A stretch of 64,000 nucleotides of DNA from Hymenochaete sp. R1 (Eukaryota; Basidiomycota; Agaricomycetes; Hymenochaetales; Hymenochaetaceae), in contig JAFREE010000003.1 in the NCBI GenBank assembly GCA_019400425.1, forward strand, positions 1 through 64,000. Direction: 5' to 3'. The stretch's first letter is position 1; each line of letters begins with the position of its first letter. Position numbers and translations under genes: made by a program. Below, in pieces: positions 1-9,807 of the stretch. Below the pieces are notes generated by a model that ran no database searches, had not been told where the DNA came from, and saw only the letters and a program-made list of their open reading frames with translations.

Positions 1-94
1 AAGCGGACCGTAAGACGGAGATTGGGGAGGTGGGGACGCGTCGAGCGGGAGATTTAGGTTCGAGGAGGAGTGGATTGGATAAAAATGCGCTGGG

Positions 95-696
95 TTAGGG
101 TAGTGCCGCTGTTGATGATGGTTTGGAATAAGTCCGATGTTTCGAAACTGCTGGGACGGTTGCTGGAGGCCGTTCCAGTAACCCGCGCAGCGAGGTTAAC
201 TGCGCTAAAAAATCGGGGAGGGCCTGGAGCGGATTTGCGGAGATATTGAGCTGCTCAAAGCATACACGCACCGCTAATGCCGATGACAAGGAAGCCAAAA
301 AGCTCGCGGATATGTCCAATGCCAATAACGATGTGCTGATGTGTGGGATTGTCGCCGTTGACAGGAGGGCATAGCCAAATTTGAAGGCGCCGAGCACATA
401 ATTCGCGTACGTCAACGCAGTGCCGATGATTCCTCCTGATAGCTGGCCGAGGACGTAGATGGGGACCTTGCGTCAGGGTAACCCACGGAAAGTCGCAAGG
501 GCGAGGGTGACCTAAAGTCGGTTGATGTGCACGTTAGTCTACTATCGACACTGCAACTCAACACCTCCAATCCGAGTTTGGTATGGAGTATAGAATCTAC
601 TGCCAGATTTATGTGACCTCTGCTGATACCTCCTGTGATCCAGGCCCCGAGACCTATGCCTTTAGCCTGAGGTAGGAAGTCAGTAACAAAGAACAA
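95..696 (-). pseudogene. Decayed aquaglyceroporin (MIP family) remnant
   Basis: Read on the minus strand, this stretch keeps pieces of a fungal aquaglyceroporin. One piece reads WITGGISRGHINLAV, which matches the first NPA loop of the family with the Pro changed to Leu (NLA). After a likely intron comes FRGLP, a TGA stop where the family has Trp, then RKVPIYVLGQLSGGIIG and ALTYANYVLG, which is the usual third membrane segment. Downstream the frame is lost and only hydrophobic fragments remain; no second NPA box or C-terminal channel segment can be read cleanly. The in-frame stop and the changed NPA mean it cannot encode a normal water/glycerol channel. Both lesions are explainable as C-to-T type transitions. 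The family match is made from remembered motifs, not a search. Confidence 0.6.
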
Positions 697-1765
697 TCGA
701 ACAGTGGATACTGAACGAACCTATGCCCTAACCCAAAGTGACCGAAAGCCAAGGGATACGACCGCTGCATCCCTCTTCTTCTCTCCCTCTTGCCCGAAAT
801 CATACTTGCCCTCACTGGTCCCGAAATCATTTTGGCACGCGAATGAATGATTTCCGAGGTAAAGGGCAAATCACGCACGCATGCGCGTCGTTAGTTGATG
901 TGCTATGCAGTTGAACAAGCACGTGATCGTTACACCCGAGTAGATTGCCTTCTTTGGCAGAGGGACTTAGTAAATATTTTTGATCGGAACGACTCAGAGC
1001 CAACTGCCTTCGAACCCATCCCATCATCACCGAGTAGCAGTAGCGCTCCTTCATCCTCACCACTACCAGGCTCCGACTCTGTGATATTCTTCGGAACACA
1101 ATCAATTTCTATCACTATTGAATTATTCAGGAAGAACAGTTCCGACTATTTTAAACCTTAACTATTTCATACCATTCGCAATCGGCTCATTCGAATTCAA
1201 CAGCATTTGCTTATACAAAGTGATGAAGGCCGAGAAGCTCTCGGAGCCGCATTCAACGAGATGATCAATAGAATGGCTGCAGTACACCTCAGACCTTTGT
1301 TGTACATCATGTGCGACTGCTTAGAGTGATTTCAACAATTATTATATGAACCCTGTTCCTTAGTAGGGGTAGGTAATAGGTATTGTTTTCATTGCTATCT
1401 GTGACGCCTTTGGTGAGCCGTTGTAGTGCGACTTGGTCACAATGACTCCTGTCCTAATCAAAAGTTTCCAATTATCATTAATCAACATAATCTCACATCT
1501 ATATGCATCATCCCCTGGTCAACAAATTATCACAAGTTATGGTCTCACAGTGAGCACTCCATTACCATGACGTATACTTGCAATCAACAACTGACACAAG
1601 CAATAATCATTCGACGATCCATGATACAAAATGAACACCCGGTTGTCTGTTCATAAACATTCAGTCAACAGTCCGTAAGTCGGTCATCTATTATTAACAT
1701 TCTATTAACATACGTGATATGTCTAATCAATTATATACTAGTCATAATCATCTGTCATCAGATAT
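697..1765. other. AT-rich stretch without a convincing gene
   Basis: No ORF here resembles a known protein. About 1160-1765 is clearly more AT-rich than the flanks and has stops in all frames. It lies exactly where the missing N-terminal half of the downstream oxygenase would be expected. It could be a degraded insertion, but I see no terminal repeats or target-site duplication. Confidence 0.5.
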
Positions 1766-2595
1766 ATGCACGGGGGGTTTTCCCTGATGGAGGAGCTTTC
1801 GAGCATTGACGCCGATGCTCTACAGATATGTCATGAATTACACGTCTCAATTATGAGCTCAGTCGCTCTTGGACTGGGGCTGCAGGAGCATTTTTTCGAC
1901 GACAACATCCATGAACAATATCATAACCTGCGGCTTCTTTCTTACCCTCCGATAAAGACTGAAATACTGGAAAAAGAAGGGCAAGCTCGCGCTGGAACGC
2001 ATTCAGGTATGAAAGGGCTCGACGGGTTCATCCCGAAACAGAGCTGACAGACGGTAAATGCCTAGACTACGGAACCCTGACTCTTTTATTTCAAGACTCG
2101 GTCGGAGGTCTTGAAGTTCAGAACCCTCTCACTGGCGAGTACCAACCCGCACATCCAATCGTACGTTTTCCTAAATCCATTCACCGTGTCCATCTTTTCG
2201 TGTTTATCTCGTTTCCTGAACTCTCCCTCATATTTGTCTCACAGCCTGGAACGATCGTCGTCAACGTCGGCGACCTCCTCAGCCGCTGGTCCAACGACCT
2301 CCTACGCTCAACCCTCCACCGCGTGGTCGCTCCCAACAAACGCATAAGTGCCACCGAGCAGACCACTCCCGCCCGCCAATCTGTCGCGTTTTTCTGTAAC
2401 CCGAACGGCGGGGCGTTGATTGACTGTTTGCCGAGCTGTTATGATGCGGGGTCGGGGAAAGGTAAGAAATATGAACCGGTGACAACGGAACAGTACATCG
2501 TACGGAGGTGCGTTTAAACTTCACTTGAGTTTCTTGTGGTTGAAAGAGCATAAGTAACCGACATCCTTTGCAGACTTTCTGAGACTTATCTGTAA
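1766..2595 (+). CDS. 2-oxoglutarate/Fe(II)-dependent oxygenase, C-terminal half (5' truncated)
   Basis: Predicted exons 1766-2006, 2066-2160, 2245-2507 and 2574-2595 join to about 206 residues ending RRLSETYL. The protein matches the C-terminal catalytic half of the isopenicillin N synthase-like dioxygenase family. The iron ligands are all present: HSD in GTHSDYGTLTLLF, the distal His in RSTLHRVVAPN, and the 2-oxoglutarate-binding Arg-x-Ser in ARQSVAFFCNP. Such enzymes are normally about 320-370 residues, with an N-terminal DIOX_N domain of about 120 residues. That domain is absent: upstream sequence is AT-rich with stops, and the ATG used here is only the first available Met in the reading frame. 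The splice sites and active site look intact, so the truncation is recent or a start lies in an unrecognised upstream exon. Substrate cannot be inferred. It may be a pseudogene. Confidence 0.7.
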
Positions 2596-2874
2596 TATTT
2601 TCCTGTTGTATAGTCAGACCTTTAGGATTTTCTTGTAACCTTTTATGTACTAAAAGATGGGTTTGAGGGCGGATCGCAAATGGTGTGCTTATTATTGGTT
2701 CGTGCAGGTAGTAAAATAGAAGAAAATGAATTACAAAATGCAATGGCAAGGTTTGTGCTGGGAATATCAAAAAGGTGGAGAAGGTCAGATGTTTCGCAAG
2801 AGGAGGATCGGGGTCGAAGTAAGTATTTGTGCTTGTAGCATCGCTCGAATTGAGCGCCAAGAATTAAAGTCCTC

Positions 2875-4682
2875 TTATGTCTTCTTCCTGAACAAACCCA
2901 GACTATGTTGTCCACCACACGCCGCCGCAATCGCTTTCCATGAACCTCCTTCTTTCCTAACGACCACAGTGGGCGTTCGCACCTCCATCTCGTCACCCAA
3001 CCCAAGCTCGCCTTGGTTACCCTCTCCCCATGAGTACAATGCCCCACTCTCCGCGACGGCGAGGTTTGTATGCGTTCCAGCAGAGATGTGCACAATTTTG
3101 TCTTCGGTGTGTGAATCGGGGAAAGGAATGTACGTGGGCGTAGCTACGGCATCCTTGAAGTCCTCCACATTGAGTGCAGGATGGTCGTCTGGCAACCCAA
3201 GCTGGCCAGCCTGAGCACGTCCACAGGCAAACACTCGCCCATCACTGGCAAGGAAGAGAGTATGGTGTTCTCCACCTGCAATCTGCACAATACGAGCCTC
3301 GTTCCCAAGAGCCTCCGGAGACAACTCGTCAATCAAACGAGGCTGTGGAACGACGTTATCGTCATCTTCTTCATTGCCGGTTCCGACCTGACCCCAACTA
3401 TTCAGCCCCCAGCCCCACACGCCACCTTTCTCGTCCACAGCGAAAGACGAGTAGTTACCTGCACCAACAACCACAGCCTTCATTGAGCGAGATTTGAGTG
3501 TCACTTTCTCCGGCGTTGTGCCATGAATTTTGCGTCGTTCGATAATTTTCCGGCCGAGTTGACCTTGCTCGCCAGCACCCCAGGTGTAAATATTGCCATG
3601 AGTCGTGAGAACGACGAGGTGGTTGTTCCCAGCAGCGATAGAAGACACTTTTTCGTCTTTTGGTAACGAAAGGATGGGCGCCGGTGTGAATTGATACTTG
3701 GCACCATTGGAAAATCCCAGAGAACCTTCATTTGCCTGAGATTAAATTAGACACTTGTATCTGAAAAATAAGGCAGAATCTCTACATACCCTAAACGAGC
3801 CCCATACCCGTAGCTCCCCTTGGTCGCTCAGAGCAGCGCATATACTATCTCCAGCTGCCAACGATACTGTTCGAAAGTTTTCGTCTACAAGAGTTTGAAG
3901 AGGGTAGGGGAAAGAGGTGAGGATATCGATGTTCATGACTTCGCCTTCTTTCTCGGGGTCCGGTACATCTTTAGTTATCCGACCCAGTGCAGCATCGTCA
4001 TTTACACCACAAGACCAAACCTGTCCGTGAACCGATGAGTCATGCTAGGACATCACAAGCAGAGGAATGGAGTACTCACCGTCCCCTTCTCATCGACAAA
4101 CATCGTATGTAAACCACCCGCTGCCACCGACTCAATCCCAGCACCAGGCTCCCCAAATATTTTATCCCCTGACTCGATTTTCTTTTCCACCCAGGTGTTC
4201 TTCTTCGGTTTCTCGAATTCTCCAAGATGCTCTGGGCCCATGCCGAACTGACCGAAGTTGCCTGCGCCCCACACGAAAAGTTGGTTTGAAGGTCTCGGGT
4301 GGTCCGGAACGCTCGGTAGGGCGTTCAACACTTTCCTCGCCGTCTTTCTGGGCTCTGCTGCTTTCTTCTCTTTATCGCCAACGCTTTTCTTCGCATCCAA
4401 CGCTGCCTTTTTCATTCTCCTGTTGATCGCCTTCAAATCTTCGTCCGATCCGCTAGACTCAGAGCCCTTCTCACTCCTCGCGCGCTTCGAAGGCTGTTGA
4501 TCTTGGGAGCCTTCCTCGACAGTTTCTTCTTCTTCATCGGGTACATTCGACTTGGTCCGTTTGTTACTTGCGGCCTTAGGCTTGGTCGTAGAGGCCTTTT
4601 TGGTGTGTCCGTTCGTGGTGGAGGGTGTAGGCTTTTCTGCCGCCTTGCGTGAAGACGTGCGTTTGAGTGTCGTGGCGGCCAT
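2875..4682 (-). CDS. RCC1-repeat protein, Ran guanine-nucleotide exchange factor (Srm1/Pim1-like)
   Basis: Three exons (4080-4682, 3790-4020, 2875-3735; introns 59 and 54 nt) give about 564 residues. The first 135 residues are a basic Lys/Ser/Thr-rich tail with nuclear-localisation-like runs. After it come seven-bladed-propeller RCC1 repeats, marked by LFVWGAGNFGQFGMG, VWSCGVNDDAALG, IYTWGAGEQGQLG, GVWGWGLNSWGQVG, RVFACGRAQAGQLG and LYSWGEGNQGELG. RCC1/Srm1 charges Ran with GTP on chromatin and so sets the nuclear transport gradient. The basic tail plus the full propeller favours the Ran exchange factor over other RCC1-domain proteins. Both introns keep phase and the C-terminus (GGQHSLGLFRKKT) is the expected last blade. 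Its 3' end converges with the truncated oxygenase about 280 bp away. Confidence 0.9.
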
Positions 4683-5316
4683 GGTGATGGTAGTGAAGAG
4701 GAAAGGAGTAAAAGTTGGGCCGGAGCCTTAAGTATGCGTACAAGGGAAGAATGTGGCTCGAGGGCCGTCGGCGGTGCGCAAGTGACGACAAGTGGTCGGA
4801 GACGAGTGAGTCTTGTAGTCTTGTTCTGTCCAGCACAGGTATAAATTAGTCATAAACATCATCACGTGCCATTCCTGACGCGTCAACAAGCCAAAACAAC
4901 GCGCATCTATTCCTTCGCCCTCGAAGCCAACGATCTCCTTCATCTACCCCCAGCCGAGCTTATGAAGTTGTATATAAAGGAGTCGCTCAAAAAATTACAG
5001 TTTCTTATGTCCAGTCGGTAAGACCTGCAGCTGCGTGTTATGGCCAACCAAGCATACACTTAAGGTGGAGCAGGGCCAGTCTCTTTTTTGTGCCCCTTCC
5101 CCTTGCATTCAGAGGGCCGGCAACAATACTACTAACGACTACTTCCAAGTGTGAACGCAAGTCCGAATCGCATTGGAATGTTAGTGCTATTCGGTGCAGC
5201 TGCTGCAGTCGTTACGAAGCCTGCCCTTTCCCCTCCCTTTCCACGGCGAAAGTATATCCCACAATCACGTGCACTTACCCAACGTCTCCCTGGTCCGTGC
5301 GCACATCTGTCTCTCC
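4683..5316. other. Intergenic region with an orphan TATA and T-run
   Basis: This stretch between the RCC1 gene and the U2 gene has no convincing ORF. It holds a TATA-like element at about 4970-4978 (gtatataaagg) and, about 110 bp later, a T6 run near 5082-5087. That spacing would suit a small non-coding transcript, but I recognise no known RNA family in it. The remainder is probably RCC1 promoter and U2 upstream region. Confidence 0.4.
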
Positions 5317-5323
5317 TATAAAA
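5317..5323 (+). promoter_or_regulatory. TATA box of the U2 snRNA gene
   Basis: A TATAAAA element lies 29 bp upstream of the inferred U2 start, the normal distance for a TATA-directed start. No protein-coding ORF follows, so the element is best assigned to the snRNA. Confidence 0.65.
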
Positions 5324-5345
5324 CCCTCGCTCCCAAGAATACTGA

Positions 5346-5536
5346 ATCCTCACCACTCTGGCCTTTTGGCTTAGATCAAGTGTAGTATCTGTTCTTAATA
5401 GTTTAACCACTATTATGAGGGCACCGCCCTCATCATTGGTTATCTAATTTTTGCTGCCCCTGTGCCGCTGAGCTCTGCTTGCAACTCGGCGGTCGTGATG
5501 ACCTTGCTACTGCACTACCGGCTTGTGTCGTCGGGG
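5346..5536 (+). ncRNA. U2 spliceosomal snRNA
   Basis: The sequence contains the highly conserved U2 5' region: ctggccttttggcttagatc followed directly by aagtgtagtatctgttctt. The branch-point recognition element GTGTAGTA is at about 5380-5387. A stem-loop II region (atagtttaaccactat) and the loop IIb hairpin (gagggcaccgccctc) follow. A Sm site AATTTTTG is at about 5446-5453. Two 3' hairpins follow: one with arms ccgctgag/ctcggcgg, and a terminal one closed by gatgac/gtcgtc around the conserved tactgcactacc core. U2 base-pairs with the intron branch site in the spliceosome. The ends are inferred from alignment to remembered U2 structure; the 5' end is good to a few bases and the 3' end to about five. 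Confidence 0.93.
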
Positions 5537-6004
5537 GATCCTCTCTTATCTCTTCGCTGCATTCCTTAGCCAGTCTCATTTCGAGTGCTCGGCTGCGTGC
5601 AGCGAAAAGTGCAGAGTTCGTAATTTCTTTCGTCTGGAATTCGTTTTTTGGTCCGCATTTTGTCGAGACATTGGCAATGTGTAGAGTTTCGTATTTGCAA
5701 TAGATTATAGTTTGTAATGCAAAGGTTTCGTCATTCATTTTATAAGTGGGCTAAGAAGTGACGAGCTGCTCGGAATTCAGTGATTTCATTGTAAATATAC
5801 TAGTACGTCGGAAGGATGATCGATGCAGTCTCGCATGAGTGATATTGCTCGGCGAAAAGGGGCAGGCATGCCATGAAGAATGAAATATTAATACATGCCT
5901 TAAGCTTATCAAACATGAAGTTAGAAGGACATTGACAATTTGCATGAATATATAATATCGCTTCCACATTAGAAATGTTATTTTGTACAAAAATTTCGAA
6001 CACA
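5537..6004. other. Intergenic, no gene seen
   Basis: Spacer between the U2 gene and the 3' end of the Cwc21 gene. AT-rich in its second half, probably 3' UTR. No ORF or RNA was recognised. Confidence 0.5.
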
Positions 6005-7344
6005 TTAGCGGCTCGACCCATTCGAGCTAACAGACATGGAAGAATCAGACCCCTGACTACGGCTCCTGCGCTTCGTACGTGGTTCGGGTGAGCGAGAACG
6101 AGACATGCTCACATCCCTCGCCCTTGCTTCCCTTCGGGGGAAGGAACGACGAGTTGACATCGGTGATCCGGACCTCGACGAAGACCGTGAAAGTGAAGCT
6201 CTACCTCGAGCACGAGGAGCAATGGGTGAGCGACTACGGCTTCGGCTTCGGCTTGAACCAGGTGAACGTGAACCACGACTCAGACTGCGAGAGTATGATC
6301 GACCGCGGCTGGTACGACGAGGTGGTGGTGATCGAGAGTCAGAGCGGTCGGATATAGGGGACCTCGACTCTGACTTTCCCCTGCTTTGGCGAGGAGGCGG
6401 CGAACGAGAACGAGAAAGTGGTCTTTGCCTTCCCTCATATTCGCGACGCCGACGCTCGGGATTGCGGTCGCGAGGAACATAACTTCTACGAACTGGAGGA
6501 CTCAGGCTCCTACTCGACCGCCTGTATGTATCTTTTCTTCCGCTGCGGGGTGCTGGTGGCGGAGGCATCCTTTCGCGGTCCCGAACATCGCGATCACGGT
6601 CCCTGCTCCGGTAGTCGTTTTCGCGATCCATCTCGCGCATCTTCCGGATCCTGTCTTCTTCACGGCGTCGTAGTCGGTCTCGTTCTTTGCGATCAGCTTC
6701 CCACTTCTCTTTTTGTGCTTCGTAGCGTGCCCTCTCTTCATCACGGCGACGATCTCGTTCTTCGCGTTCAGCTTGCCGTTTGATACGCAATTCTTCTTGT
6801 TTTTCGCGGTCGAAAGCTTCTCCTTCAGCATAGTCGCTCCGTGTGCCAAAAGCCTTTGCAATTTTGTCCATCTCGATTTTCTTTGCGGCAGCGATGGCGT
6901 GAGTGTCGGATGGTTTGAACCTCGTTTTCGTGATGACGTTGCTAATAGATGCATTCAGCTTTTGGCGTAAGGCATCGACTTCTTCTTCGATTTTGTCCTC
7001 ATCGATTCTGAGAAGAAGTCAACCAAAGATTCGCGAGTCAAATACGAGTAGCGCACCCTTGGTCCTCTAATTCGACCCTCAGTTCCATGCATTTCACCTC
7101 CACCGTCCGTTGCTTTTCGTGATCCAAAATTGCCTGGTCAGGCTCTCTATGCTTCGGTGGAGCAGCATCCCAAGCTGACGCTCTATCTTGCGCCGACTGG
7201 AAGTTTCGGACCACGGCCACATTGCGCATAACATAGCCATTAGTTCCGCTGAAAAGAAGTAGGAAAGTCAATGGGCGGCAATGATACTTATGGCACTGGA
7301 ACTTACCTTCCCCTAGGGGTTGTAAGACCGATACCATTATACAT
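6005..7344 (-). CDS. CWC21: Pre-mRNA splicing factor Cwc21 / SRRM2 N-terminal family
   Basis: Exons 7307-7344, 7057-7248 and 6005-7007 join in phase to about 410 residues. The start [19 protein letters not shown] is the diagnostic N-terminus shared by yeast Cwc21 and human SRRM2/SRm300. It is followed by a cwf21 domain (about residues 60-110) with the pattern [20 protein letters not shown] then [16 protein letters not shown]. After a charged Arg/Glu-rich helix ([18 protein letters not shown]) comes a long Arg-Ser/Arg-Asp tail typical of splicing factors. Cwc21 binds the NTC complex and Prp8/Snu114 in the activated spliceosome. The length lies between short yeast Cwc21 and giant metazoan SRRM2. 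The first exon is only 38 nt. It is divergent from the SNAPC4-like gene. Confidence 0.93.
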
Positions 7345-7588
7345 GGCGAGGGAGCAGGTTCAGTGTTGCCAAACTAATGGCGCCTTGAATAAGATGGAAG
7401 GTAATGGTGACGGTCAGTGCACAAACGACAAACCCCCCCGCACAGGCGGCGTCGACGTCGATCTTTAAAACAATAGATATCACGTAAGCAAATCGCGCCG
7501 CGGTAACAATTTACCATATTACTTCCACTGCTTACTACCCACCTTCTGATTTTGCAGAGTCGCTCCGAGTCCTGACCTCCGAGTCAAC
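7345..7588. promoter_or_regulatory. Shared divergent promoter, Cwc21 and SNAPC4-like
   Basis: Only 244 bp separates the two start codons, so one region must serve both genes. It includes a C-run (about 7434-7440) and GC-rich segments. No clear TATA box is present. Confidence 0.5.
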
Positions 7589-9572
7589 ATGTCCGAAAAG
7601 GAGTTAGTGGACGATGCACTGCAAGCTAATAGGAACCACCAATATGCTGTCAAAGTGTACACAGAACGACTCGAAAACGAGCTCCTCAATGTCGACAGAA
7701 TGATTGTAAGTGTTTACCTAGATCAACGTCCAGCTCTTTCCTTCACTGATTCGTTGGGCCAAGGCAGCGATAGATATTGATAACGACGCTAATGACGCCT
7801 CGGATAACGGTCTCGTTACGGTCCAAGGCGCCACTAAGGCCGTACCCATTCTCTTGCCTCGCGCTCTCTTGTCTGAAGACTCGCCTTTCCATAATGATGC
7901 TCAATGGAAGAGGCGATACGACGGCTTTACCACCATAAATCAAAGTGAGTCAATGCTATTCTATCATAAATCGTGACTAACAATCAATCCGCTGGCAGTG
8001 AAGTCAAAGGAGCATGAAGCGCTACGAGGGGCTGTCAGGATGGAGAGTCTTCGAAACCACATGTTAGATGCCCAGAACCGGTATGTGCCAGTCTTCATAA
8101 TTCCTTTGCATATTCTAAGGGGATACTCACCAGCCAACAGCCGATAAATGCAGTTGACTTACCCCCGGAATATCTTGAGCAAAATGCGGAAGGCATCGAC
8201 TGGAGGCGGATCGCTGTCAAGGTAAACAAAGGGCCATTCTAATTGAAGCTCATGGAACTGAACTTGGCATTCTAAAGATGAGCGCGGCCCTACCAAGCGG
8301 TCTGGTACGCTCAGCAGACGAGTGCGAAATTCGCTGGAAGGGACACTTGCGTCCATCTATCAACCATGGTACCTGGACCGACGAGGAGACTAGCAAACTG
8401 GATGCCATCATCTCCGAAGAGGAAAAAACATCCATAGACTGGGTGCGAGTGGCCGAAACGCTTGGTGTACAATTACCATCTCCTATTTTTGAAGTACGAC
8501 TCTACTAATACCTATGTCAGACGAACCGAACACCTTTAGAGTGCATGCGACATGGCATCCCTCGACGCATACACACCTGGACTCCAGAAGCGGACCTGAA
8601 GTTACTGGAAGGTATCGAGTTATTTGGGTTCAACAACTGGCACCTCGGTAAGATCCTCCGCTATTTTTTTATCACTTTAAGCTCAATGTTGCTCTTTTAG
8701 TGGCATCATCAGTCTCCGATCACGCCACTGCTCAACAATGTCAGAAGCGGTATAACGATACCCTTGATCCCACTCTCAAAACAGGTGCTTGGAGTGCGGA
8801 AGAAAATGAAAAGCTACATCGTGCTATCGCTGCCTTCTCTCGAGATCAAAGCGCGGGTAGCTCTCAGTCTGCGACACCCGTGATACCCTGGCAAGACGTT
8901 GCTCTGTTTGTTCCAGGGAGGACAAACGGCCAGTGTCGTGAACATTACCAAGATACGATGGCGAAGAGCAAGGGTAAACGGAATGCGAAGCCTCAGACAA
9001 ATATTTCGGGGGTACCGGTACCAATTCAAGGGCGTACTAGAAAGGGCAAAGATAAGGCGAGTGTGACGAACACGCTAGAGTTTGATAGGGAGCAAGAGAA
9101 CGAAGTGGAACTACAATCGAGACCAGGATCTCAACTGGAAAATCGTCGACCAAAGCCGAAAATTCGAACTGTTTATAAAAAGAAGCCCGCGCAAAAGGAC
9201 GATATTAGCCCTGCCACAGGCGCAAAGACATGCATAGTGGGATCAACTAGTCCAGGGGAGTTTGATCACGTTTCACTAATACGCCCTTTTCAGGCGTCGG
9301 ATCAAGCTACGAGTTTGGCTGGGAATGACCAGGAAAAGATAAAGTATGCGTCCAGTGTACAGAGGGGAAGGGAAGTAGAGGTGGAAGATGCTCAGGCGGA
9401 GGCACTCGTAGCTACGAAGAAGCGCAAGGTCGGAAGGCCGCGGAAGGCCATCCACCCTGGAGATGCACTGGAAATAGGAACTGAAGAAGCACCGCAGGTG
9501 GCTATTTCTCAAACTTCTGGATCAGATACTAGGAGAAGGAGTCTGCGGCTCTCGAAGACTCACTCCAGCTGA
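7589..9572 (+). CDS. Multi-repeat Myb/SANT protein, SNAPC4-like
   Basis: Seven exons (7589-7705, 7764-7944, 7999-8080, 8134-8221, 8278-8466, 8521-8647, 8701-9572) join in phase to about 551 residues. Residues 120-360 carry four or five tandem Myb/SANT repeats, seen as IDWRRIAVKM, GTWTDEETSKLDAII, IDWVRVAETLGTNRTPLEC, HTWTPEADLKLLEGIELFG and GAWSAEENEKLHRAI, with the spaced Trp residues intact. The C-terminal 200 residues are basic and disordered, with an AT-hook-like KVGRPRKA. SNAPC4 (SNAP190) is the Myb subunit of the complex that activates snRNA promoters. The repeat number and a helical N-terminus before the repeats fit it better than a Myb1/Cdc5-type factor, but subfamily assignment is inference. 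It shares a 244 bp promoter with CWC21. Confidence 0.75.
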
Positions 9573-9807
9573 CTCGTTCCAATCATACATTATTCTCGTC
9601 TCTATTTATTCCGACATTTTTATCTAGGAAATCTTTATTTTTTGGCTCTTTTTTGCCATTACCCTTACACGCATCCGGGAAATAGCCTTATACGCTATAA
9701 TACACGTTCAAAAACCATATCCCCACCACCTGCAAGCATCATGTGCTTCTACACCTTATATCCATTGAAAAATTGTTCAACCACACACATCGAGACTAAG
9801 ACTAAGA

